Program-made: the position numbers and the translations under genes
Assembly (NCBI GenBank): GCA_964590435.1
Contig: CAZPWT010000039.1
Coordinates: 62,001 to 126,000, forward strand
Length of the DNA: 64,000 bases
From: WSZJ01 sp964590435
GTDB lineage: Bacteria > Planctomycetota > MHYJ01 > WSZJ01
Direction: 5' to 3'
The notes under the pieces: generated by a model
Database searches by the model: none
Told to the model about the DNA's origin: nothing
What the model saw: only the letters and a program-made list of their open reading frames with translations
Shown here: positions 45,383 through 53,235 of the stretch, piece by piece
How the letters are laid out: the number at the start of each line of letters is the position of its first letter
Numbering within the stretch: position 1 is the stretch's first letter

Positions 45383-46621
45383 ATGCGCTTCCTGCTCGCC
45401 GCCACGCTTTCCCTCGCCGGCCTCTCCGCCTTCGCGCAGGTCAACCTCACGGACAACGACGGGAAGGTTCGCAAGGGGCGGGACGTCTTGATTTCGAGTT
45501 CGGGGGAGATCACGGTCCAGACGGACGGGGAACCGTTCAAGGCGAAGCTCGACGAGGTTTCGGAGATCGTCTACGAGGCGCGGCAGATTTCCGCCAGCGG
45601 CGCCGGGAAATGGGAAGTTCATCTCGCGACGGCCAACCCGCGCTGCCGGGACATCCTGACGGGCGTGATCGGCGACCCGACGGAGGAGTCGAAGATCCGC
45701 GTCATGGAGACGGACGCGGGGGACGTCGAGTTCCCGATCGATTTCGCGTACGCCCTTCGCGAATCGACGAGCCCGGTCGCGGTGCCCGAGACGGCGCCGC
45801 CGGTGGACACGGTGGCGTTCCTGAGCGCGGGGAAGCTGGATCGCGACAAGGGGATGCTCACGAAGATCGGGAAGGACACGCTGGAGATCGACTCGGAGAC
45901 GTGGAAGCGAGTGATGACGTACAAGCTGACGGATGTGCAGGGGCTGCACCTCGCGCCGCTGAACAAGGCCGTCGTGCCGCCGGGCGTGCTCGTCGTGGTG
46001 AGCACGCGGCGAGGGATGCGGGTCACGGGGAAGATCCTCGAGATGACCGACAAGGTCTGCCGCGTCGAGACGACGCACCAGGTCAAGGGGAAGCCGTGGG
46101 TCCTCTCGGTGCAGGCCGACAAGGTCGCATCGATCCAGGTCATGAACGGCAACCTGTCGTACCTGTCCGACATGAACCCGAAGCTGCTCGACACGTGGCG
46201 CGAGTACATCGAGAACGAGAATGCGAAACCCACGGCCGAAGGCTGGCTCTTCCTCGACCGCATGGTCACCCGCAACGCGCCGATCACGATCCGGAACAAG
46301 GCGTACCGGAAGGGGATCGCGACGCGGAAGCACGTGGAGTTCTCGGTGGAGCTGGAGGGGGCGTACTCGAAATTCACGGCGGCGGTCGGGCTGCTGGACG
46401 AGGTGAAGGCGACGAGCCTCGTGGATCCGCACGTGCGGTTCGTCGTGAAGGCGGACGGCAAGGAGCTGTGGCGCAGCGAGTCGGTGAGCTGCGAATCGGC
46501 GGTGGTTCCCGTGGCGCTGGACGTGAAGGGCGTGAAGACGCTGGTGCTCGCGGTGGAGACCGAGGACCCGCTGGACATGCTGGAGTACGCGGGCTGGGGC
46601 GACGCGCGGGTCGTGAAGTAG
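45383..46621 (+). CDS. Exported protein with C-terminal NPCBM-like domain
   Basis: A 412-aa protein. Signal peptide MRFLLAATLSLAGLSAFA, then repeated small beta-domains of the type found in exported planctomycete proteins (VNLTDNDGKVRKGRDVLI, RVTGKILEMTDKVCRVET). The last ~150 residues form an NPCBM-like (galactose-binding fold) domain: GWLFLDRMV, YRKGIATRKHVEFSVELEG, YSKFTAAVGLLDE, LVLAVE and DPLDMLEYAGWGDARVV. NPCBM domains bind carbohydrate. The start is set by the signal peptide. It precedes the VWA gene by 15 bases. Confidence 0.83.
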   Translation: MRFLLAATLSLAGLSAFAQVNLTDNDGKVRKGRDVLISSSGEITVQTDGEPFKAKLDEVSEIVYEARQISASGAGKWEVHLATANPRCRDILTGVIGDPTEESKIRVMETDAGDVEFPIDFAYALRESTSPVAVPETAPPVDTVAFLSAGKLDRDKGMLTKIGKDTLEIDSETWKRVMTYKLTDVQGLHLAPLNKAVVPPGVLVVVSTRRGMRVTGKILEMTDKVCRVETTHQVKGKPWVLSVQADKVASIQVMNGNLSYLSDMNPKLLDTWREYIENENAKPTAEGWLFLDRMVTRNAPITIRNKAYRKGIATRKHVEFSVELEGAYSKFTAAVGLLDEVKATSLVDPHVRFVVKADGKELWRSESVSCESAVVPVALDVKGVKTLVLAVETEDPLDMLEYAGWGDARVVK

Positions 46622-46636
46622 CGTCCCGGCCTGGTG

Positions 46637-48970
46637 ATGATTTCCTTCCAGCACCCGGCGATCCTGCTCGCGCTCGTGCCGCTCGCGCCGCTGTGCGCGT
46701 GGCGATCCGGCGGGGTGCTGCGCGCGCTGGCCCGGTTCGGCGTGGTGGCCGCGCTGCTTCTCGCGGCGGCCGGGCCGTTCACGGCGGCCGACAGGGAAGT
46801 CCGCGGCGCCGTCGTGACGGCGGTGGACGCCGGCCCGTCGGTGCGCGCCGGTGAGCTCGCGGGATGCCCGCGTCCCGGCGCAGCCGTCGAGTTCGCCGAT
46901 CCCGCCGCCGGGATCCTCCGCGCGGCGGCCCTCGCCGGACCCGGCGGCGCCGTAGTCCTCGCCACGCCGGCCCGCTGGACCCCGGCGACCGTCGCCGAGG
47001 CCGAGCGCGCCGCGAGCCTCGCCGGCGTCCCCGTCTTCCTCTGGTCTCCCACCGCCGGCCTCCCGGACGCCGCCCCCGTCGCGATCTGGGTCCCCTCCGC
47101 CCCGCGCGAAAACGAGGAATTCGAAATCCTCGCCGCCGTCGACGCCCTCCCCGGCGCCCGCGGGGAAGCGCTTCTCCTCTGCGACGACACCCCCGTCGGG
47201 CGGCGGCCGTACGACGGCGCCGCGCGCCTCCGGTTCAGCGCGACGCTTCCCGCCGGGTTCCACCGGCTCGCCGTGCGGCTCGAGCCCGCGGCGGACGGGG
47301 AAGCGCGCAACAACCTCGGGTTGGGCGCGGTGGAAGTCCGGGGTGCGCCGCGGGTGCTCGTGGTCGAGGGAAGTCCGGGCGCGGGGGCCGCGCTCGCCGC
47401 GGCGCTCGAGGCGCAGGGGATCCGCGTCGACCGTGGCGCGCCGGGGGCGTGGGGAGACTACGCGGCGGTCCTGCTGACGCGCGCCGACCCGGCGCGGCTG
47501 CCGCGCCCCGCCGAGCTGGCCGAAGCCGTCGCCTCGGGGACCGGCCTGTTCGCCGTCGTGGCGCCGCAGGAAGCCGCCGCCTGGGCGTCCTCCGCGCTGG
47601 GACCGCTTCTCCCCCTCACCTTCCGTTCCCCCGATCCCGTCGCGCCGCCGCCAACGCCCGGGACGGACACGGGGCCGCCCGCGCCGTCCGACGAGACGCC
47701 GCGGATCCTGCTGCTGCTCGTCATCGACCGTTCGGGATCGATGGCCGGGCCGAAGATGCAGGCCGCGAAGGAGGCCGCGATCGCGAGCGCGGAAACGCTC
47801 GCCGAGGGCGACAAGGTCGGCGTGGTCGCGTTTGACAGCGAAGCGCACTGGATCGTGGAGCCGGTCGACGCGACGGCGCGCGGGACGGTCGCGGACGCCA
47901 TCGCGCGGCTGCAGCCCGGCGGCGAGACGGACGTCTACGCCGGGCTGGAGGCGGCGGCACAGCGGGCGCGCGGCGCGAAATTCCCGGTCAAGCACGTGAT
48001 CGTGATGACCGACGGGCAGACGCCGTCGGCGGAGTTCCGGAAGCTGGTCGAGGGGATGTCGGCGGACGGCGTGACGCTCTCGACCGTCGGGATCGGCGAG
48101 GACTTCGACGGCGGCCTGCTCGCGAACATGGCGCAGTGGGGACACGGACGTTTTTATTTCACTTCCCGCGCCGAGGAAATCCCGCGCATCTTCACGCTCG
48201 AGACGCGCCGCGTGGCGGCCGGCGCGCCGGCGCCGAGGGCGAAACCGTCCCCGGGGCCGAAGCCGCCGCCGCCGAAGACGGTCGACTTCCTGCCGGTGAC
48301 CGCCGCCGAGGCCGACCCGGCGACGGAGGGGATCGCGGAGTGGCCGTCGATCGCCGGGGCATGCGGCGAGGAAAAACGCCCCGACGCGCGGCTCCTGCTC
48401 AAGGCCGGCGCCCGGCCGCTCCTCGCCGTCCGCCGCGCTTCCCTCGGCCGCACCGCCGCGTTCGCCGCGCCGCTGGACGGGCCCGAGGCGGCGAAGTGGA
48501 CCGGGTGGGAACGGCTGCCGCGCGTGGCGGCGCAGCTCGTGCGGACGCTGATGCGCCCCGAGTCCGGCGGGCCGTCGATCGAGATCACCGCGGTGGGGGA
48601 CCGGCGAAAGGTCGTCGTGCGCACGACGGGCGAGGCGCCGCGGGTCGCGGTCGACGGGGAAGCGCTCGCGATGGAGCGGCTCGCCGGGAACGCGTGGACC
48701 GCGACCCTAGAGCCGCGGACGTACCCCGACCTGCGTCGGCTCGACGCCGCCGTGACCGCGGGGCATTCGACGTCGGGAGTCGCGTGGAACTGGCCGGAAG
48801 CGCTTCGGCCTCTGGGCCGCGCCGCGCCGGCGCTCCCGCCGTGGTCCGAGGCCGCCGCCGCGGCACGCCCGGCGGTGACCGTGACGGAGACGCGGCCGCT
48901 TCATGCGTGGGCGGTGCTCCTCGCCGTCGCATTCCTCGCCCTCGAGGTCTGGCTGCGGCGGCGTGCATGA
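46637..48970 (+). CDS. Membrane-anchored VWA-domain protein (BatA/BatB-like)
   Basis: A 777-aa protein. N-terminal helices as in BatA/aerotolerance proteins (ILLALVPLAPLCAW, FGVVAALLLAAAGPF). A glutamine-amidotransferase-like/beta region follows, then a von Willebrand A domain (about 350-525) with a complete MIDAS: DRSGSM, GGETDVYAG and VIVMTDGQT. The C-terminal region ends in a final helix and basic tail (WLRRRA). Such proteins act in the periplasm with MoxR ATPases; none is in the window. A GTG at 46634 directly before the ATG is an equivalent start. Confidence 0.87.
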   Translation: MISFQHPAILLALVPLAPLCAWRSGGVLRALARFGVVAALLLAAAGPFTAADREVRGAVVTAVDAGPSVRAGELAGCPRPGAAVEFADPAAGILRAAALAGPGGAVVLATPARWTPATVAEAERAASLAGVPVFLWSPTAGLPDAAPVAIWVPSAPRENEEFEILAAVDALPGARGEALLLCDDTPVGRRPYDGAARLRFSATLPAGFHRLAVRLEPAADGEARNNLGLGAVEVRGAPRVLVVEGSPGAGAALAAALEAQGIRVDRGAPGAWGDYAAVLLTRADPARLPRPAELAEAVASGTGLFAVVAPQEAAAWASSALGPLLPLTFRSPDPVAPPPTPGTDTGPPAPSDETPRILLLLVIDRSGSMAGPKMQAAKEAAIASAETLAEGDKVGVVAFDSEAHWIVEPVDATARGTVADAIARLQPGGETDVYAGLEAAAQRARGAKFPVKHVIVMTDGQTPSAEFRKLVEGMSADGVTLSTVGIGEDFDGGLLANMAQWGHGRFYFTSRAEEIPRIFTLETRRVAAGAPAPRAKPSPGPKPPPPKTVDFLPVTAAEADPATEGIAEWPSIAGACGEEKRPDARLLLKAGARPLLAVRRASLGRTAAFAAPLDGPEAAKWTGWERLPRVAAQLVRTLMRPESGGPSIEITAVGDRRKVVVRTTGEAPRVAVDGEALAMERLAGNAWTATLEPRTYPDLRRLDAAVTAGHSTSGVAWNWPEALRPLGRAAPALPPWSEAAAAARPAVTVTETRPLHAWAVLLAVAFLALEVWLRRRA

Positions 48971-49070
48971 CGCCGTGGGTGCACGAACGGACTTGCAGCC
49001 AGCTTCTGAGGGGAAACTTGACTCGAGCCATGGCCTCGAAACGGCAAAATCAAAACCGCGAAACACAAAG

Positions 49071-49175
49071 CCAAACGCCAAAAGCAAAACGGAGAACCCG
49101 ACGAATTGCCCGGACTTGTCGTTTGCGGCTTGTCGTTTCCTTGTAAGTTCTCCATTTTGCCTTTGTCGTTTCCGG
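49071..49175. repeat. Imperfect inverted repeat with TTGTCGTTT triplets
   Basis: The left arm ends AAAACGGAGAAC (49086-49097) and the right arm begins GTTCTCCATTTTG (49147-49159); similarity extends over about 27 bases. The spacer carries two TTGTCGTTT nonamers and the right arm a third. It resembles the element at 41584-41731 in being relatively AT-rich and palindromic, though the sequences differ. Confidence 0.65.
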
Positions 49176-49262
49176 ACCGGTCCACCCTGCCATACCCGCC
49201 ATGCACCCCGACCTCGTCGCGTCCGTGACAGAACCCCCGGGCGGCGTCATCATGGACCCACC

Positions 49263-49350
49263 GTTCGACTCGCCCTTCGGGCTCGCTCACGGTAAGCCGG
49301 GCCGAGAGCAGTCTGCGATGGTGGAGAGACTCAGTACCGGCCCGGCTTAG
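49263..49350 (+). repeat. Dispersed palindromic repeat, copy 2
   Basis: The second copy of the element at 15877-15984. Arms are TAAGCCGGGCC (49293-49303) and GGCCCGGCTTA (49339-49349), with the 5' block TTCGACTCGCCC...GGGCTCGCTCA. It ends 10 bases before the pgi start; its last bases (AGGAG) form the ribosome binding site. Confidence 0.75.
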
Positions 49351-49360
49351 GAGCCCTTCC

Positions 49361-50728
49361 ATGCTCGAATTCGACTACACCAATGCCATGGCGTCGCGCG
49401 TCGGCGCCGACGGCCTGACCGAAGACGAATGGGCGGCTGCGCTCGCCGCCGGGCGCCCCGCGTTCGAGGCGGTGGAGAAGGACCTCGCCGCCGGAAAGCC
49501 CGGGTTCCGGAAACTGCCCTCCCAGGATTCCACCGACATCGCCCGCGTCGCCAAGACCGCTTCGACGTTCGAGAACTTCGTCGTCCTCGGCATCGGCGGC
49601 TCGGCACTGGGCACGACGGCGCTCGCCTCGGCCCTGCTCCACCCCTGGTGGAACTTCGCGGCGCCGGAAGCGCGCCGCGCGCCGCGGCTGTTCGTGCTCG
49701 ACAATGTCGACCCCGAGGAAACCGCCGGGCACCTCGAGATCTGCCTGCCGGAACGCACCGTCTACAACGTCATCTCCAAGTCCGGCGAAACCGCCGAGAC
49801 CGCCGCGCAGCTCATGATCTTCGTCGGCGCGCTCAAGAAGCGCCTCGGCGACCGCTGGCGCGAGCACGTCATCGTCACGACCGATCCCGACAAAGGCTTC
49901 CTCCGCCACCTCGCCCGCCGCGAAAAGCTCCCGAACCTGCCCGTCCCCGGCGACGTCGGCGGCCGCTTCTCCGCCCTCACCGCCGTCTCCCTCCTCCCGC
50001 TCGCCGCGTGCGGGGTCGACCCGAGCCGCCTGCTCGCCGGCGCCGCCGCCGTCGAGGCCCGCGGCCGCGAATCCGCGTTCAAGGCCGCCGCGCTCTACAC
50101 CGCGCTCTACCGCAAGGGCAAGAAGATCGCCGTGATGATGCCGTACTCGCGCGCCCTCCGCGACGTCGCCGACTGGTTCCGCCAGCTCTGGGCCGAATCC
50201 CTCGGAAAGCGCAAGTCGCTCGACGGCAAGGACGTCTGGGAAGGGCAGACCGCGGTGAAGGCGCTCGGCGCGACCGACCAGCACTCGCAGGCGCAGCTCT
50301 ACAACGAAGGCCCGAACGACAAGCTCATCGCGTTCCTCGAGGTCTCGCGCTTCCGCCGCCCGTGCCCGATCCCCGCGGGGTTCGAGGACGACACGTGCGA
50401 GTTCCTCGGCGGCAAGGACCTGGGGGACCTGCTGAACGCCGAAAAGCGCGGGACGGAGCGCGCGCTGACGGCGAACCGGCGCCCGAACGTGACGTTCCGC
50501 GTCGAGGGCGTCACGCCGGAAACCGCGGGCGCGATGCTGCACTACTTCGAGCTCATGACCGCCTACGCCGGCCGCCTCTGGAACGTGAACGCTTTCGACC
50601 AGCCGGGGGTCGAGGCCGCGAAGCACGCGACGTTCGCGCTCATGGGGCGCAGCGGCTACGAGAAGCTCGCGGCGGAGATCGCAAAGGAGCAGCCGTCGGA
50701 GTCGGAGAAGCGCGTCGAGCGATTTTAG
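49361..50728 (+). CDS. pgi: Glucose-6-phosphate isomerase
   Basis: Interconverts glucose 6-phosphate and fructose 6-phosphate in glycolysis and gluconeogenesis. 455 aa, in the shorter bacterial/archaeal size range of the PGI family. Signatures: VVLGIGGSALGTTAL, VISKSGETAETAAQ, the DVGGRFSALTAVSLLP segment, GATDQHSQAQLYNEG and the C-terminal NVNAFDQPGVEAAK. Catalytic Glu, His and Lys regions are present. The start is preceded by AGGAG, which overlaps the palindromic repeat. Confidence 0.96.
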   Translation: MLEFDYTNAMASRVGADGLTEDEWAAALAAGRPAFEAVEKDLAAGKPGFRKLPSQDSTDIARVAKTASTFENFVVLGIGGSALGTTALASALLHPWWNFAAPEARRAPRLFVLDNVDPEETAGHLEICLPERTVYNVISKSGETAETAAQLMIFVGALKKRLGDRWREHVIVTTDPDKGFLRHLARREKLPNLPVPGDVGGRFSALTAVSLLPLAACGVDPSRLLAGAAAVEARGRESAFKAAALYTALYRKGKKIAVMMPYSRALRDVADWFRQLWAESLGKRKSLDGKDVWEGQTAVKALGATDQHSQAQLYNEGPNDKLIAFLEVSRFRRPCPIPAGFEDDTCEFLGGKDLGDLLNAEKRGTERALTANRRPNVTFRVEGVTPETAGAMLHYFELMTAYAGRLWNVNAFDQPGVEAAKHATFALMGRSGYEKLAAEIAKEQPSESEKRVERF

Positions 50729-50761
50729 GCGGAGCCGCGCACGTTTTGGCCGTCCGCCCGC

Positions 50762-50767
50762 TATAAT
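50762..50767 (+). promoter_or_regulatory. Consensus -10 (TATAAT) upstream of the 157-aa gene
   Basis: A perfect TATAAT, 30 bases before ATG 50798. No good -35 is seen at 16-18 bases. Confidence 0.5.
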
Positions 50768-50797
50768 CCCGCCCAACCACCTTCGGGGCCAGACACC

Positions 50798-51271
50798 ATG
50801 CCTCCTCCCAGTCGCCGCATGCCGGGTACACAGGCCGCTCCCGCTTCCGCCCGCATGCGTCCCGTCGGCGGCGGCGCCCCGCCGGCTTCCTCGCGCCGTC
50901 TTCCCGCGGCGCCGGCCCCGCAGTCGGGGGGGACGCGGCAGTTCCAGCGTGGAGGCGGCGCGCCTCCTCCCGGCCCGGGCGGCAAGAAGGACAACACGCC
51001 GATGGTCGTGGGCGGCGTCGCGGCGGGCGTGCTGGTGCTCGTCGGCCTCGGGTTCGCGATGATGGGCGGCAAGGAACCGCCGAAGAAGAAGGAGGCGCCG
51101 AAACCAGTGCCGAAGGTCGCGGAGCCGGCCCCGCCGGCGTACAACCCGTGGGACGACCCGAAGATGATGGGAAGCGAGAACGAAGCGGCGAAGCGCCGGA
51201 AGGCGGGGTTGAACGAACAGAACAAGAGCGGCGAGGTGGACCGGACGAAGGTGGGCACGGACGGGAAGTAG
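50798..51271 (+). CDS. Small single-pass membrane protein with Pro-rich tails
   Basis: A 157-aa protein of unknown function. A Pro/Ala/Gly-rich, basic N-terminal tail (about 65 residues) precedes one membrane helix (MVVGGVAAGVLVLVGLGFAMM). A Lys/Pro-rich stretch (KEPPKKKEAPKPVPK) and a polar tail with NPWDDPKMMG follow. The layout resembles the N-terminal part of the zinc-ribbon/TPR protein at 26022 but without its domains. It is convergent with the next lipoprotein; a shared terminator lies between. Confidence 0.7.
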   Translation: MPPPSRRMPGTQAAPASARMRPVGGGAPPASSRRLPAAPAPQSGGTRQFQRGGGAPPPGPGGKKDNTPMVVGGVAAGVLVLVGLGFAMMGGKEPPKKKEAPKPVPKVAEPAPPAYNPWDDPKMMGSENEAAKRRKAGLNEQNKSGEVDRTKVGTDGK

Positions 51272-51299
51272 CTGGGAGTCGGGAGTCCGGAGAAAATGA

Positions 51300-51328
51300 A
51301 ACGGCCACGACAACTTGTCGTGGCCGTT
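51300..51328. terminator. Bidirectional terminator
   Basis: A 14-base perfect inverted repeat (51300-51313 with 51315-51328) sits between two convergent genes. T-rich runs follow on both strands (GTTGTTT on plus, TTTCATTTTC on minus), so it can end both transcripts. Confidence 0.85.
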
Positions 51329-51348
51329 GTTGTTTCTGGGGGGACTGG

Positions 51349-53139
51349 TTACGGGGAGACGGCGACCGACAGCCGGTCGTCGGCGGTCGCCGCCGCGGCG
51401 TCGGGACCCGCGGTGCGGGCCACGACAGAGCCGCCGGAACCGCTTGAGGCCAGGACCGGCTTGCCGAGGGGCGCGAAGGCCCCCGTGGGATTCGTGGAGA
51501 ACGCCGCTGCGCCGCCGATGCCGGCCACCCGGATCGTGACGTCGTCCGCGGTTCCCGCGGCGTGGTCCGGCCCGGCGCCGCAGAGCGCGACCGAAGAGGC
51601 GTCGAGGACCATCGGACCCCAGGGCTGAAGCGCATTCGTGGCGACCGCAGAGGTCGCGGGCGAGACGGTGCCCAGCGCCGTGAAGAGGCGCAGGGCGTCG
51701 TCGGAAGACCCGAGGACGCCGTCGGCACCGCATTCGAGGCGAGCGACCGCGCCGGACGCCACCAGCACCAGCGCCCCTTCCGTGCCGGCCAGGCCGCGAC
51801 CCGCGGCGAGGACATCCGCCGTCATGGGATCCGACGACAGCGGCGACACGACGGTCGCTTCGTCGTCCGTTGTCCCAGGCAGCAGGTCCGCACCCAGCGT
51901 CGGGATGATCGCCGCGTCCGACCCCGTGGCGAGCGGAAGCCCTTCCGCTCCCGCGGCCAGTGCGCCGATCACGATGGGCAATGCGGGCGTGGGGAGGACC
52001 AGCACGTCGCGGACGACCTGGAGTTCGTCATCCGCGGTGGAGAATGCGGCGTCGAACCCCGCCGTGCAGACCGCGGCGATCGTTCCGCCCGATGCCATCG
52101 CACGGCCTGAGGCGTCGCCGCGGATCCGGCCCACGTAGAGCGGAACCACGGTCGGGATCGGGGTGTCGAGGCCCTTCACGAGCGTCAGAACTTCATTGCC
52201 GGTGCCGAAGAGAAAGTCCGGTCCGGCGGTGGTGATAAGCAGGGAAGTCGCGTTGAGCTGCACGGGGATCGACGGTTCTGCCGAGCCGAGCCCGGGCAGC
52301 GGGACGGTCTTGGCGGTCATGGTCGTCGTGCCGATCCCCTCGATCACCAGGAGGGCGTCGTCCGCGCTCGTGACCAGGTCCGTACCCCGCGACGCGACGA
52401 CCGCCCGCGTCCCGATCATGACGGGCCGCGAAACGCCGCCGTTCTTCGCCGGCAGCACGAGCGACGCCGTCACCGCCGGCGCGTCCGGGACGGATCCCAC
52501 CTGCACCAGCGTCGGCGCCGGCCCGGTCGCGAGCAGCAGAACGCTTCCGCCCGGGCTCACCACGGGGAGGCACTCCGCGCCGCCGGTGAGGCTTCCGACC
52601 GCGACGCGAGTCAGCGTCGGGGCCGAGGTTCCGATGTTTTTCGCGGCCAGGAATTCGTCATCGAGCGTCCCGAAATTCGTGTCCGCGCCGGCGCCGGCGA
52701 GCACGACGACGCCCGTCCCGAACGCGACGGGACCCACCGCTTTCCCGAGGTCCGCGTCGTCGTCGATGATGTGGAAGGTGACGGAAGAGGATCCGTTCGC
52801 CGTCCGCGCGGTCAGGACGGGGTCGCGGAAGGGCCCGGGCTCGAGCGCGAGCACCGTGATGCTGACGGCCTGCGAATCGTCCCCAGAGTGGAAGGTCACC
52901 GTGTCAGGGAACGCGATGTCCGTGCTTCCGCCCGCGCCCAGCGAAACCTCCACGTCGCTCCCCGGCGGCTGCGCGAGCGCCAGCGTCAGCGAAACACGCT
53001 TCCCCTCCACCACCGTCACCTCGGTTGAGCTCCAGATCGGGCGAGGAGCGCCCCCGATGGAGTCGGGGGAGGGTCTCCGGCGGCAGCCTGCGAAAGCGGC
53101 GACGGCGAGCACGAGCGCGACGGCGAGGATTTTGTTCAT
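51349..53139 (-). CDS. Lipoprotein with Calx-beta-like domain and repeats (paralog 1)
   Basis: A 596-aa predicted lipoprotein. MNKILAVALVLAVAAFAGC gives the signal and lipobox. Residues about 35-130 resemble a Calx-beta/immunoglobulin-like domain (VTVVEGKRVSLTLALAQPPG, ending in HIIDDDAD). The rest is beta repeats, each with an acidic turn such as GADTNFGTLDDE and GPDHAAGTADDV. Such turns may bind calcium, but this is inference. It is a tandem paralog of the next gene. An ATG at 53148 in frame is an alternative start; neither has a clear ribosome binding site. Confidence 0.8.
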   Translation of the reverse strand: MNKILAVALVLAVAAFAGCRRRPSPDSIGGAPRPIWSSTEVTVVEGKRVSLTLALAQPPGSDVEVSLGAGGSTDIAFPDTVTFHSGDDSQAVSITVLALEPGPFRDPVLTARTANGSSSVTFHIIDDDADLGKAVGPVAFGTGVVVLAGAGADTNFGTLDDEFLAAKNIGTSAPTLTRVAVGSLTGGAECLPVVSPGGSVLLLATGPAPTLVQVGSVPDAPAVTASLVLPAKNGGVSRPVMIGTRAVVASRGTDLVTSADDALLVIEGIGTTTMTAKTVPLPGLGSAEPSIPVQLNATSLLITTAGPDFLFGTGNEVLTLVKGLDTPIPTVVPLYVGRIRGDASGRAMASGGTIAAVCTAGFDAAFSTADDELQVVRDVLVLPTPALPIVIGALAAGAEGLPLATGSDAAIIPTLGADLLPGTTDDEATVVSPLSSDPMTADVLAAGRGLAGTEGALVLVASGAVARLECGADGVLGSSDDALRLFTALGTVSPATSAVATNALQPWGPMVLDASSVALCGAGPDHAAGTADDVTIRVAGIGGAAAFSTNPTGAFAPLGKPVLASSGSGGSVVARTAGPDAAAATADDRLSVAVSP

Positions 53140-53235
53140 AGATGCCATTTAACTACGGGACCGGCCGGGGGTTGTGAGGAAATAAAAACGGCGCGCGCCG
53201 GTCGGGCGGCGCGCGCCGGGAAAAGGCCGGGCAGG

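Larger units (their letters stand above)
48971..49360. other. 390-base intergenic region with inverted repeats
   Basis: No gene is supported here. It contains an imperfect inverted repeat (49071-49097 with 49147-49175), three copies of TTGTCGTTT (49116, 49130, 49163) and the second copy of the palindromic repeat at 49263-49350. The first half is clearly less GC-rich than the flanking genes. Confidence 0.6.

Noticed and set aside
44090..48145. A single 1351-codon minus-strand gene
   Set aside because: Only its last 160 codons (the anti-sigma) are real; the rest is antisense to the NPCBM and VWA genes and Arg/Pro-rich.
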